Positions 35,066 to 42,321 of a stretch of DNA of 64,000 bases are shown in pieces. Position 1 is the stretch's first letter. Each line of letters begins with the position of its first letter. The notes under the pieces were generated by a model. It was not told the DNA's origin and searched no databases. It saw only the letters and a program-made list of their open reading frames with translations. Both the position numbers and the translations under genes were made by a program. The DNA is from Confluentibacter flavum (GTDB lineage Bacteria; Bacteroidota; Bacteroidia; Flavobacteriales; Flavobacteriaceae). The DNA lies in NCBI RefSeq assembly GCF_002843175.1, contig NZ_PJEO01000051.1, positions 124,001-188,000 on the forward strand. Direction: 5' to 3'.

Positions 35066-36088
35066 TTACTTGCTAAATCTGTGCAGTGTAAATGTCATAG
35101 CACTTAACAGAAAAAAAGCGCCAACTTGGTGAACAACTCCCAACCAAACTGGTACATGTAAAAGAATGGTTAAAACGCCTAATAAAAATTGAAGGCTTAC
35201 TAGAATTAACAAGTTATTTATTCCTAAAGATTGGTATTTCGTTAGCGTTAGTTTTCTAGAATTATACCAAATAACAGCTATAAAAAGCACGACAAAATAG
35301 GCTAATACTCTGTGAACAAATTGAACGCCGCTTTTACCTTCAATGAAGTTTTTGTATAGCGGACTTTGCTCTATATAAACCGTTTCGTGCATAAATTTAC
35401 CTTCGCTCATCATGGGCCAATGGTTGTGTATAAAACCGGCATCTAAACCTGCTACAAAAGCTCCATAAATAATTTGAAGTATTAAAAGAGCTAGTCCCCA
35501 ACGTATTAAATTTCTAAAAGAGGTGTTGATGTCTTTTTTTGAAGGAAACATTAAATCCAATGCGACCCAAAAGGTGTACGCAAATGTTATAAAGGCTGTG
35601 GTTAAATGGGCAGCTAATCTGTAATGACTCACATCTGGATTATCAACCAAGCCGCTTTTTACCATGTACCAACCCAAAAAACCTTGAAACGCACCTAAGC
35701 ACAACAGGATGATGGATTTTTTTATAGTTGGTTTGGTAAGCTGTTTTGTGATTAAAAAATACAAAAAAGGAATTAAGAAAACAATCCCAATAAACCTGCC
35801 AATAAGGCGGTGAAACCATTCCCAAAAGTAAATATCCTTAAAATCCTCTAATGAAAAATGATTGTTAAGTTTCTGATATTCTGGATATTGTTTATATAAC
35901 TCAAAAGCATCATGCCATTCGGCCTCATTCATTGGAGGTAGCGTACCCGAAATGAGTTTGTAATTGGAAATTGATAAACCAGAATGTGTTAGTCTGGTAA
36001 TACCACCCACAATAACCATAATAAATATTAAGATACAACCGGTTAATAACCAGTAAATTACTTTTTTGTTGTCTTTTTTGTTTTTCAA
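35066..36088 (-). CDS. ctaA: Heme A synthase (CtaA/COX15), TTG start inside a repeat
   Basis: This converts heme O to heme A for cytochrome oxidase. It is a membrane protein of 340 residues with about eight segments. The heme-ligand histidines are visible in FWEWFHRLIGRF, HYRLAAHL, FVHRVLAYF and VVHQVGAFF, and VGGITRLTHSGLS is the conserved first loop. No in-frame ATG precedes the conserved part. The only usable start is TTG at 36088, supplied by the CAAAG repeat that begins there, with a stop four codons further upstream. The internal ATG near residue 24 would cut into the first membrane segment. Confidence 0.93.
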   Translation of the reverse strand: MKNKKDNKKVIYWLLTGCILIFIMVIVGGITRLTHSGLSISNYKLISGTLPPMNEAEWHDAFELYKQYPEYQKLNNHFSLEDFKDIYFWEWFHRLIGRFIGIVFLIPFLYFLITKQLTKPTIKKSIILLCLGAFQGFLGWYMVKSGLVDNPDVSHYRLAAHLTTAFITFAYTFWVALDLMFPSKKDINTSFRNLIRWGLALLILQIIYGAFVAGLDAGFIHNHWPMMSEGKFMHETVYIEQSPLYKNFIEGKSGVQFVHRVLAYFVVLFIAVIWYNSRKLTLTKYQSLGINNLLILVSLQFLLGVLTILLHVPVWLGVVHQVGAFFLLSAMTFTLHRFSK

Positions 36089-36276
36089 AGTTTCAGAGTT
36101 TCAGAGTTTCAGAGTATCAAAGATGCAAAGTAGCAAAGTTTCAGAGTTTTTAATTAGTTACTTTTCGCTTTTCCACTTTGCTACTTTGTCGCTTTACCAC
36201 TTTATAAGCAGCAAAGTTTCTGAGTTTCAAAGTATCAAAGATGCAAAGCATCAAAGTTCCAGAGTTTCAAAGTTTT
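36086..36276. repeat. CAAAG/TTTCAGAG repeat array between ctaA and the four-helix-bundle gene
   Basis: Short units such as CAAAGTTTCAGAG, TTTCAGAG, ATCAAAGATGCAAAG and TAGCAAAG are repeated in tandem in both orientations. CAAAGTAGCAAAG at 36126-36138 has its exact complement CTTTGCTACTTTG at 36176-36188, so the array can fold into a hairpin. It fills the space between ctaA and the S23-like gene completely and even provides the ctaA start codon. Confidence 0.75.
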
Positions 36277-36639
36277 TTATGCTTTGATTTTTTTAATGAA
36301 ACTGGTTAACATTCGTTCAATTTCTCTTGTGTTTTCATAAAGTTTATTGAAATTTTCTTCTTTCAAAAACTTTAAATTATAAGCTATTTCAATTTGCGTT
36401 TGTAGTTCGAATAGAGAACTTAAAGCAATATTTAAAAATCTTAAATAATCTTTTAACCCTTCTCTTCCGTAACCTTCGGCTATATTACTTGGTATAGATG
36501 TAGCCGACCTTTTTATTTGTGATGTTAAAGAATATAACTCGTCAGAAGCAAATGTTTTAACTTCTTTATAAATATCTGTGACCAAAGCCACTGATTTTTG
36601 CCAAATAAGTAATTTTCTATATGTATTCTCACTTTTCAT
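36277..36639 (-). CDS. Four-helix-bundle protein (S23 rRNA intervening-sequence protein family)
   Basis: The 120-residue protein is a typical S23/IVP-type four-helix bundle (KLLIWQKSVALVTDIYKEVK, QIKRSATSIPSNIAEGYGR, DYLRFLNIALSSLFELQTQI). Members occur inside 23S rRNA intervening sequences, as Avd proteins of diversity-generating retroelements, and as orphan genes. Here there is no rRNA, reverse transcriptase or variable repeat nearby, so it is an orphan. It is bracketed on both sides by CAAAG-type repeats in opposite orientation, as if it had arrived with them. The function is unknown; RNA binding is suspected for relatives. Confidence 0.9.
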   Translation of the reverse strand: MKSENTYRKLLIWQKSVALVTDIYKEVKTFASDELYSLTSQIKRSATSIPSNIAEGYGREGLKDYLRFLNIALSSLFELQTQIEIAYNLKFLKEENFNKLYENTREIERMLTSFIKKIKA

Positions 36640-36815
36640 GGGTTTTTATTTTAGTTTCAGAGTTTAAGAGTTTTCTAAGTTACAAAGCTTCTGAGTTTTT
36701 CTGGTTGACTAGCTACTCCGTATCTTTGCCACTTTGCATCTTTGCGACTCTGTCACTACTTTGCATCTTTGTCACTTTGAAGCTTTGCGTCTTTTAAGTC
36801 ACTTTGCAACTTTCA
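36640..36815. repeat. CTTTG repeat array between cca and the four-helix-bundle gene
   Basis: The mirror of the array on the other side of the gene: TTTCAGAG, TTACAAAGC near 36650-36690, then many CACTTTGCATCTTTGC units (36724-36815) in the opposite orientation. Its outer end reaches into the last codons of cca, whose stop (36799) is within a repeat unit. Confidence 0.7.
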
Positions 36816-38217
36816 AGCCCAATCTTAGACCTTCTTTTAACATCAATTGATAAGCTGCTTCATGCTCGTTTGGAATCTCACCTTCTAAAATAGCTTCTTT
36901 TATAACATCTTTAATCAAACCAATTTCTTTTGAAGGTTTTATATTAAATGTTTCCATAATTTCTTCTCCAGAAATAGGTGGTTGGAAATTACGAACATGA
37001 TCCCGTTCTTCAACTTCTATAATTTTTTCACGGACAATCTTGAAATTTTGATGGTATTTATTGAATTTTTTAGGGTTTTTAGTTGTGATATCTGCTTCAC
37101 AAAGCACCATTAAATCATCTACATGATCCCCAGCATCAAAAACCAATCTGCGAACGGCTGAGTCTGTTACCTCTTCATTTGCCAAAACGATGGGTCGCGA
37201 ACTCATTAATACCATTTTTTGAACAAATTTCATTTTATCATTCAATGGCATTTTTAATCTTTTGAACAAATGAAATACCATTTTTGAGCCCGTAAATTCA
37301 TGTCCGTGAAAAGTCCATCCAATTTTTTTATTAAACTTTTTCGTGGGTGCTTTGCCAATATCGTGTAATAAAGCAGCCCATCGTAACCAAAGGTTGTCTG
37401 TATGTAAAGCAATATTATCAACGACTTCAAGGGTATGGTAAAAATTGTCTTTATGTCGTTGGCCTTCAACTTCGTCAATGCCTTTTAAGGCTGTTAATTC
37501 TGGCAATATATAGTCCAATAATCCCGTTTGTTCCAATAATAGAAAACCAACGGAAGGCGTATTACTTTCCAGAATTTTATTGAGTTCAACAGCGATGCGT
37601 TCGTTGGTAATGATTTTAATTCTATCCTTATTTTTTGAAATGGCGTATAACGACTTTTCTTCAATTTTAAAATTAAGTTGTGTTGCAAAGCGAATTGCGC
37701 GCATCATACGAAGTGGGTCGTCACTATAAGTAATATCTGGATTTAAAGGTGTACGAATAATTTGTTTTTTTAAATCGTCTAATCCGTTAAAGGGATCTAA
37801 TAAGTTACCAAAATTATTCTCAGATAAATCCAAAGCAAATGCATTGATGGTAAAATCACGTCTGTTTTGGTCGTCTTCCAAAGTGCCACTTTCAACGTCC
37901 GGATTCCTACTACTTTCATTATAAGATTCTTTACGGGCACCCACAAATTCAATGTCAATGCCATCGAAATGTAGCATAGCGGTTCCATACGTTTTAAAAA
38001 CCTGCACTCTTGTTTTTTTAGGAAGATTTTTAGCAACTTGTTTTGCGAGTTTTATACCATCACCAATGGTGACAATATCTATATCTTTTGCATCGCCTCT
38101 ACTTAAAATAAAATCGCGCACAAAACCACCTATCACATAAGCATCAAGCTCTAGCTCTTTAGCAGATTGTGATATAATATCAAATATTGGATGGTTTAAT
38201 GCTTCTTTGTAATTCAT
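36799..38217 (-). CDS. cca: CCA tRNA nucleotidyltransferase with HD domain
   Basis: This adds or repairs the 3' CCA end of tRNAs (class II nucleotidyltransferase). The start is the ATG at 38217 (MNYKEALNHPIFDI), giving 472 residues. The N-terminal GG motif and active site are VIGGFVRDF and KDIDIVT. The PolyA-polymerase-like neck shows DDPLRMMRAIRFATQL, and a C-terminal HD domain has HTLEVVDNIALHT and WAALLHDIGKAPTK. The intergenic spaces on both sides are each occupied by a small repeat-bordered gene. The C-terminus ends LGLKVAK, with the stop inside the repeat array. Confidence 0.95.
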   Translation of the reverse strand: MNYKEALNHPIFDIISQSAKELELDAYVIGGFVRDFILSRGDAKDIDIVTIGDGIKLAKQVAKNLPKKTRVQVFKTYGTAMLHFDGIDIEFVGARKESYNESSRNPDVESGTLEDDQNRRDFTINAFALDLSENNFGNLLDPFNGLDDLKKQIIRTPLNPDITYSDDPLRMMRAIRFATQLNFKIEEKSLYAISKNKDRIKIITNERIAVELNKILESNTPSVGFLLLEQTGLLDYILPELTALKGIDEVEGQRHKDNFYHTLEVVDNIALHTDNLWLRWAALLHDIGKAPTKKFNKKIGWTFHGHEFTGSKMVFHLFKRLKMPLNDKMKFVQKMVLMSSRPIVLANEEVTDSAVRRLVFDAGDHVDDLMVLCEADITTKNPKKFNKYHQNFKIVREKIIEVEERDHVRNFQPPISGEEIMETFNIKPSKEIGLIKDVIKEAILEGEIPNEHEAAYQLMLKEGLRLGLKVAK

Positions 38218-38223
38218 GTTATT

Positions 38224-38247
38224 ACCGCAAATTCGCAAATTATTTTT
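38224..38247 (+). repeat. Left terminal inverted repeat of the GxxExxY unit
   Basis: A 24-bp arm made of AC, two copies of CGCAAATT, A and a T-run. It contains the stop codon of the minus-strand gene (38240-38242) and lies 6 bp upstream of the cca start. Confidence 0.85.
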
Positions 38248-38629
38248 TCTTTGAATCTATTATGCGTTTGTACTCCAAGGAAATTAAGTTAAAATTGGCT
38301 AAAATTGCTAGTTTATAACCTGATGTTTTTAAATAATTAAAACATTGATTATAATGACTTGCACTAAAGCACTCCACTGTTTTTATTTTTAATATAATAC
38401 TGTTAAACACAACAAAGTCAGCATAAAACTTGTGTTTTAGAAAAGTATCTTTGTATTTTACTTTAAACTCTTTCTCACGTTCAAATGGAATATTATTTTT
38501 ATGGAATTCATACTCTAAAGCATCTTTATATACGATTTCAGAGAAACCTTTTCCGAGATTTTTATGAACTTCAAAAAGAATACCAACTATTTTATAGTTT
38601 TCTTTTTTGAATATATAATCGTCTTCCAT
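38240..38629 (-). CDS. GxxExxY protein (PDDEXK_3), catalytic glutamate replaced by lysine
   Basis: The 129-residue protein shows the name-giving motif GFSEIVY at residues 28-34 and the rest of the fold: a YADFVVF strand with D71, then IILKIKTVE, then HYNQCFNYLKTSGYKLAIL. In relatives the second strand carries ExK (such as VELKAVE), but here residue 81 is lysine (codon AAA at 38387-38389), one base away from GAA. The nuclease site is probably inactive. The gene sits between perfect inverted repeats and may come from them. Its promoter lies in the right repeat. Its role is unknown. Confidence 0.9.
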   Translation of the reverse strand: MEDDYIFKKENYKIVGILFEVHKNLGKGFSEIVYKDALEYEFHKNNIPFEREKEFKVKYKDTFLKHKFYADFVVFNSIILKIKTVECFSASHYNQCFNYLKTSGYKLAILANFNLISLEYKRIIDSKKK

Positions 38630-38636
38630 TTAAAGC

Positions 38637-38660
38637 AAAAATAATTTGCGAATTTGCGGT
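38637..38660 (-). repeat. Right terminal inverted repeat with promoter box
   Basis: The exact reverse complement of the left arm. Read toward the gene its inner end makes TATTTTTG (38636-38643), a match to TAnnTTTG. The left arm differs at just that last base and makes no box, so only this end should drive the gene. Confidence 0.8.
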
Positions 38661-38664
38661 TATT

Positions 38665-39225
38665 TTATTTTCGTATCACTTGTACTTTTCCATCATTTCC
38701 TAATTTAATAATAGACGATGGTTTGCTGCAAATTTTTTCGCGATGCAAATTTACAACATAGTCCACACCTTTTAAAACCTCTGGAGATATTTCTTTAAAC
38801 GATTTTGGGGTTGGTTGGCCGCTTGTATTTGCTGAGGTAGATACAATTGCACCGTTAAATCTTCGTAATAATTGAAAACAAAAATCATCATTTGGAATTC
38901 TTATGGCAATGGTATGGTCTTCAGCTATTAAATTCTCAGCTAAATTTTGTGCATCGTCGTAAATAATAGTGATGGGATTATCCGCTACATCCAAAATATT
39001 AAAAGCAACCTCAGGTACTTTTTTTACATATTTATTTAGCATTCTGTCATCCGCAACCAAGCAAATAAGTGCTTTGCTGTCTTCCCGTTGTTTTAATTCA
39101 AATACTTTTTTCACAGCTTCTGGGTTGGTAGCATCGCAGCCAATGCCCCAAACGGTATCGGTTGGGTAGAGGATAAGACCTCCTTGTTTTAAGATTTGTA
39201 GTGCTTTGTTTATTTCGGTTTGCAT
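38665..39225 (-). CDS. tsaC: L-threonylcarbamoyladenylate synthase (Sua5/YrdC family)
   Basis: This makes the threonylcarbamoyl-AMP used for the t6A37 modification of ANN-decoding tRNAs. The start is the ATG at 39225 (MQTEINKALQILKQGG), giving 186 residues. A TATTTTTG box at 39231-39238 lies just before it, so longer frames reaching upstream to 39405 are excluded; that stretch also holds the divergent glycosyltransferase start. The YrdC core is clear: LYPTDTVWGIGCDATN, KQREDSKALICL, AIRIPNDDFC and GAIVSTSANTSGQPTP. Confidence 0.95.
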   Translation of the reverse strand: MQTEINKALQILKQGGLILYPTDTVWGIGCDATNPEAVKKVFELKQREDSKALICLVADDRMLNKYVKKVPEVAFNILDVADNPITIIYDDAQNLAENLIAEDHTIAIRIPNDDFCFQLLRRFNGAIVSTSANTSGQPTPKSFKEISPEVLKGVDYVVNLHREKICSKPSSIIKLGNDGKVQVIRK

Positions 39226-39230
39226 GACGT

Positions 39231-39238
39231 CAAAAATA
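39231..39238 (-). promoter_or_regulatory. -7 box placing the tsaC start (TATTTTTG)
   Basis: TATTTTTG on the minus strand, only 5 bp upstream of the ATG at 39225, would give an almost leaderless transcript. It is also the reason for rejecting the longer frame. Confidence 0.45.
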
Positions 39239-39301
39239 GCAAACTCTCTAACATTTGCATGATTTTTTTTTGACTTATATTTATAGAAAATTAAATTTAA
39301 G

Positions 39302-40402
39302 ATGAAAATATTACATGTTTCTGGAGCAACTGGATGGGGAGGTAATGAGCAGCAATTATTTGATTTAATTTTTGGATTACAAAAATTGGGCATTGATAAT
39401 GCCATATTTTGTTTTAAAAACTGTCCAGTTGAAAATATTGCAAAAAATAAAAATATTAAATATTCCAGTATCCCTAAGGTTAAAGCTTATTCATTTAATT
39501 ATGCAAAATCTTTGAATAAATATAATGATGAGTATAAACCCGATATAATACATATTCATACAAGTAATTCTTTGACTGCTTATGTTATAGCAGACTTTAT
39601 TTTTAAGTTAAAACGACCTACTGTTTTTTCTAAGAAAGGTATAAGCGGAGCAATGGGTTTATTAAGTACTTTTAAATATAATTACATAAACATTAATAAA
39701 ATCATTTGTGTTTCTGAGGCGGTTAAGGAGGCTTTTATAAAAGTAATTAAACCAAAAAATTATTATAAATTATGTGTTGTTTACGATGGCATCAATATAG
39801 AACGGTCGGAAAACAAGAGTTTTGTTAATTTAAGGAAAGATTTTAATATTCCAGAGCATGCTATTTTAATTGGTAATCTAGCAAATCATTCTAATGCGAA
39901 AGATTTAGTTACAATGGTAAAAACAGCTAAAGAGTTGATATACAATCAAGAGATTAAGAATGTACATTTTGTTCAAATTGGAAGAGAGGGAAAAAACACC
40001 AAAGAATTTATGCCACTCATTAAAGAATATGGATTGGAACCCTATTTTACCTGTACTGGCTTTTTAGAAAATGCAATGGATTTATTGTCTCAATTGGATA
40101 TATATTTGATGACTTCAGAGCGTGAAGGTTTACCTTTAACAATTTATGAAGCTTTTTTTAAAAAAATACCCGTGGTCAGTACAAAAGCTGGAGGAATTCC
40201 TGAAGCAATACAGCATGGTTATAATGGATTGCTTGTAAACATTAAGGAAGCAGAGCTTCTGGCAATGAATTTAAAAACCCTAATTGTTGATGCAGAACTA
40301 CAAAAAATGTTTGTGGAACGTTCATACAAATTGCTTTTTAAAAAATTCACAGCCAGCCAATGCGCTGTTAATACATTAAATGTATACAACAGTTTGCTTT
40401 AA
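39302..40402 (+). CDS. Glycosyltransferase family 4 protein
   Basis: The 366-residue GT-B enzyme starts with the family's SGATGWGGNEQQLFDLIFGL loop. Its C-terminal nucleotide-sugar site is visible as MTSEREGLPLTIYEAF (the EX7E motif, with the two acids in E-R-E-G..E) followed by VSTKAGGIPEAI. It should transfer a sugar from an NDP- or undecaprenyl-linked donor during synthesis of a surface glycan. It is the first gene of the polysaccharide cluster, which is noticeably AT-rich. The donor sugar cannot be told. Confidence 0.9.
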   Translation: MKILHVSGATGWGGNEQQLFDLIFGLQKLGIDNAIFCFKNCPVENIAKNKNIKYSSIPKVKAYSFNYAKSLNKYNDEYKPDIIHIHTSNSLTAYVIADFIFKLKRPTVFSKKGISGAMGLLSTFKYNYININKIICVSEAVKEAFIKVIKPKNYYKLCVVYDGINIERSENKSFVNLRKDFNIPEHAILIGNLANHSNAKDLVTMVKTAKELIYNQEIKNVHFVQIGREGKNTKEFMPLIKEYGLEPYFTCTGFLENAMDLLSQLDIYLMTSEREGLPLTIYEAFFKKIPVVSTKAGGIPEAIQHGYNGLLVNIKEAELLAMNLKTLIVDAELQKMFVERSYKLLFKKFTASQCAVNTLNVYNSLL

Positions 40403-40509
40403 ACAAGTCCTCAAAAAATGAGATAAATACTTTAATAAAGGATAATTTCAATTGTTTTAATTTATTGTTATAGATTTATACCATTGTTAAACAAAAATGT
40501 TTTCCATTA

Positions 40510-41427
40510 ATGGACGTAAGTGTCATTACAATAAATTACAATAATGCCCTACTTACGGTGAATTTCGTTAAGTCTGTATTAGCTGTTACTACTTCAAAAT
40601 TAAAATACGAGGTTATAGTTGTTGACAATGCTTCTTCTAAAGAAGATTATATTATTTTAAATGAAGTGATAAACAACAAGGATGGTGTAAGATTAATTAA
40701 AAGCAAAATTAATCTAGGTTTTGGTGGTGGAAATATGCTAGGTGTGCAATATGCTTCGGGTAAGTATTTAGCATTTATAAATAATGATATTGTGTTTAAA
40801 GAAGACTGCCTTAATTCTTTATTCTCATTTATGAATGAAAATAAAAATGTAGGTGTTGTTACGCCACAACAATTAAATAAAGACGGAAATCCGGTGTCAT
40901 GTTTTGACTATTTTCATGGTATTAGAAAAGAAATTTTAGGCAGGAAATTTGTTGAATTATTTTTACCTAAAAACAGAGATAGAAGGGAAAACAAACAATA
41001 TACTAAAACGTGTTGTGCTGATTTTATTCAGGGATGTTTTATGTTTTTTGATATCAACAGTTTTGCTCAAGTTGGTGGTTTTGATACAAATATATTTTTG
41101 TATTACGAAGAAATGGACATTTGTTTTAGACTGAAAAAAGAAGGTTTGAAAAGCTGTTTGCATCCAGAAACAAAGTTTTTACATTATCATGGAGTTAGTA
41201 CAGGTAAAAATTTCGCCATAAAAAAGGAACTTCAAATATCTTATCTATATGTCATTAAAAAGAACTATTCTTATTTAAAATATTTGACAATTAAAAGCAT
41301 AGTTTTATTTAAGTTATTTTTTAAAAGTATAGTTAGTCCTAGGTATTTTGAACTTTTTTTTACGGTATTGACAGAGTCCTATTTACAGAAATCTTTAAAA
41401 TTAAAACAAAAAATTCAGTTGGAATAA
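40510..41427 (+). CDS. Glycosyltransferase family 2 protein (rhamnosyl-like)
   Basis: The 305-residue GT-A enzyme has the classical N-terminus MDVSVITINYNNALLTVNFV, the VVDNASS donor-site strand and a metal-binding DxD-like FINNDIVF. FQGCFMF-type (FIQGCFMFFD) and YYEEMDICFRLKK motifs are of the rhamnosyltransferase/WbbL kind. C-terminal hydrophobic stretches may anchor it to the membrane. It follows the GT4 gene in the same direction and probably acts in the same pathway. Confidence 0.9.
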   Translation: MDVSVITINYNNALLTVNFVKSVLAVTTSKLKYEVIVVDNASSKEDYIILNEVINNKDGVRLIKSKINLGFGGGNMLGVQYASGKYLAFINNDIVFKEDCLNSLFSFMNENKNVGVVTPQQLNKDGNPVSCFDYFHGIRKEILGRKFVELFLPKNRDRRENKQYTKTCCADFIQGCFMFFDINSFAQVGGFDTNIFLYYEEMDICFRLKKEGLKSCLHPETKFLHYHGVSTGKNFAIKKELQISYLYVIKKNYSYLKYLTIKSIVLFKLFFKSIVSPRYFELFFTVLTESYLQKSLKLKQKIQLE

Positions 41428-41430
41428 TCT

Positions 41431-42228
41431 TTATAAATACTGATTAATACCTTTTTCAATAAATTTTATTTTTTTATCTGTAGTTTCCTTTTCAATCAGT
41501 TGGTTAATACTTATGTGGCTTTTGTCTTGTTCTTTGTGGTAAATATGATAAACAATACCTCTAAACTTCAGCCGCTTTCCCTTTATTCCAATGTTTAAGA
41601 GGCGCTGTATCATTTCACTATCATCTATTCCCCAGCCTGTTAACGATTCATTAAAACCATTAATGCGTATAAAATCTTCTCTCCAAAAAGACATATTACA
41701 ACCTCTTAATTTAGAAGATCTTTTATCTTCTTCCTTATATAGTTCAGAAAGTATTGGCAACCGTATTGTACGGCCTCTTTTTTTTATGCCTTTTGAAAAC
41801 AAATTGAAAGTGATTTGTTTATCTCTAAAAATTTCAGTTAAAATATTTTCTTTTAAATTAACCCGACTTCCGTACAAAAACAATCCATTTTTAGCCATAT
41901 CAAGGTGATCTTTTATAAAATGTTTATGCATAATAATATCACCATCAATTTCAATAATGTATTCATGTTTGGCAGCAGCAATGGCTTTATTCATTATAGC
42001 AGGCTTCCGGTTTTTATTATCTTCGTGCCAGATATGTATTAATGGTATAGGAAAGTCTTTTTGATACTTTTGTATTAATTTTTGAGTTTCCACTTTAGAA
42101 CCATCATCTGCAATTATTACTTCGTTGGGTAAATGAGATTGTTGTTTAACACTAAGTAATAATAACTCTAAAGCTTCTGGCCAATTATATGTGGGTGTTA
42201 TTAAAGAGCAACTAGGGTAATTCGACAT
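41431..42228 (-). CDS. Glycosyltransferase family 2 protein with galactosyltransferase-like C-terminal region
   Basis: The 265-residue enzyme has the GT-A start (CSLITPTYNWPEALELLLLS), the VIIADDGS strand and a DGDIIM metal site. Later, GCNMSFWREDFIRINGFNE and LTGWGIDDSEMIQRL match the C-terminal domain of galactosyltransferase-type GT2 proteins. It is convergent with the plus-strand GT2 gene (3 bp apart) and divergent from the methyltransferase gene. It probably adds a sugar to the LPS core or O-unit. Confidence 0.9.
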   Translation of the reverse strand: MSNYPSCSLITPTYNWPEALELLLLSVKQQSHLPNEVIIADDGSKVETQKLIQKYQKDFPIPLIHIWHEDNKNRKPAIMNKAIAAAKHEYIIEIDGDIIMHKHFIKDHLDMAKNGLFLYGSRVNLKENILTEIFRDKQITFNLFSKGIKKRGRTIRLPILSELYKEEDKRSSKLRGCNMSFWREDFIRINGFNESLTGWGIDDSEMIQRLLNIGIKGKRLKFRGIVYHIYHKEQDKSHISINQLIEKETTDKKIKFIEKGINQYL

Positions 42229-42310
42229 AAAAATAATTTAATATGCAAATTACAGTTTTTTTATTTTTATAAGGTTATTAAATAAATATAGTTCATTAAT
42301 TTTATTGTTA

Positions 42311-42318
42311 TATTTTTG
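42311..42318 (+). promoter_or_regulatory. -7 box before the methyltransferase gene (TATTTTTG)
   Basis: TATTTTTG lies 3 bp before the ATG at 42322, so transcription would begin at or near the start codon. A leaderless message is suggested, with the neighbouring kinase gene read-through from it. Confidence 0.35.
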
Positions 42319-42321
42319 AAT

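Larger units (their letters stand above)
38224..38660 (-). mobile_element. 437-bp inverted-repeat-bounded unit carrying a GxxExxY gene
   Basis: The ends are perfect 24-bp inverted repeats (38224-38247 and 38637-38660), extendable to 34 bp with two mismatches. Each holds the octamer CGCAAATT twice in tandem. Directly outside, both flanks have TATT (38220-38223 and 38661-38664), which fits a 4-bp target-site duplication but could be chance in AT-rich DNA. The unit lies 6 bp from the cca start codon and 4 bp from the Sua5-gene stop, so it fills the gap. It carries one gene and no transposase, so any movement would depend on an enzyme acting in trans. This reading is an inference from structure. 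Confidence 0.6.

Noticed and set aside
36277-36639. Diversity-generating retroelement accessory protein (Avd)
   Set aside because: The protein family fits, but there is no reverse transcriptase, template repeat or variable repeat in the window.
36086-36815. CRISPR array
   Set aside because: The repeat units are short, degenerate and without regular unique spacers, and no cas genes are near.
39226-39405. Longer N-terminus for the Sua5-type protein
   Set aside because: The extra 60 residues have no family similarity, contain the tsaC promoter box and overlap the divergent glycosyltransferase start at 39302.
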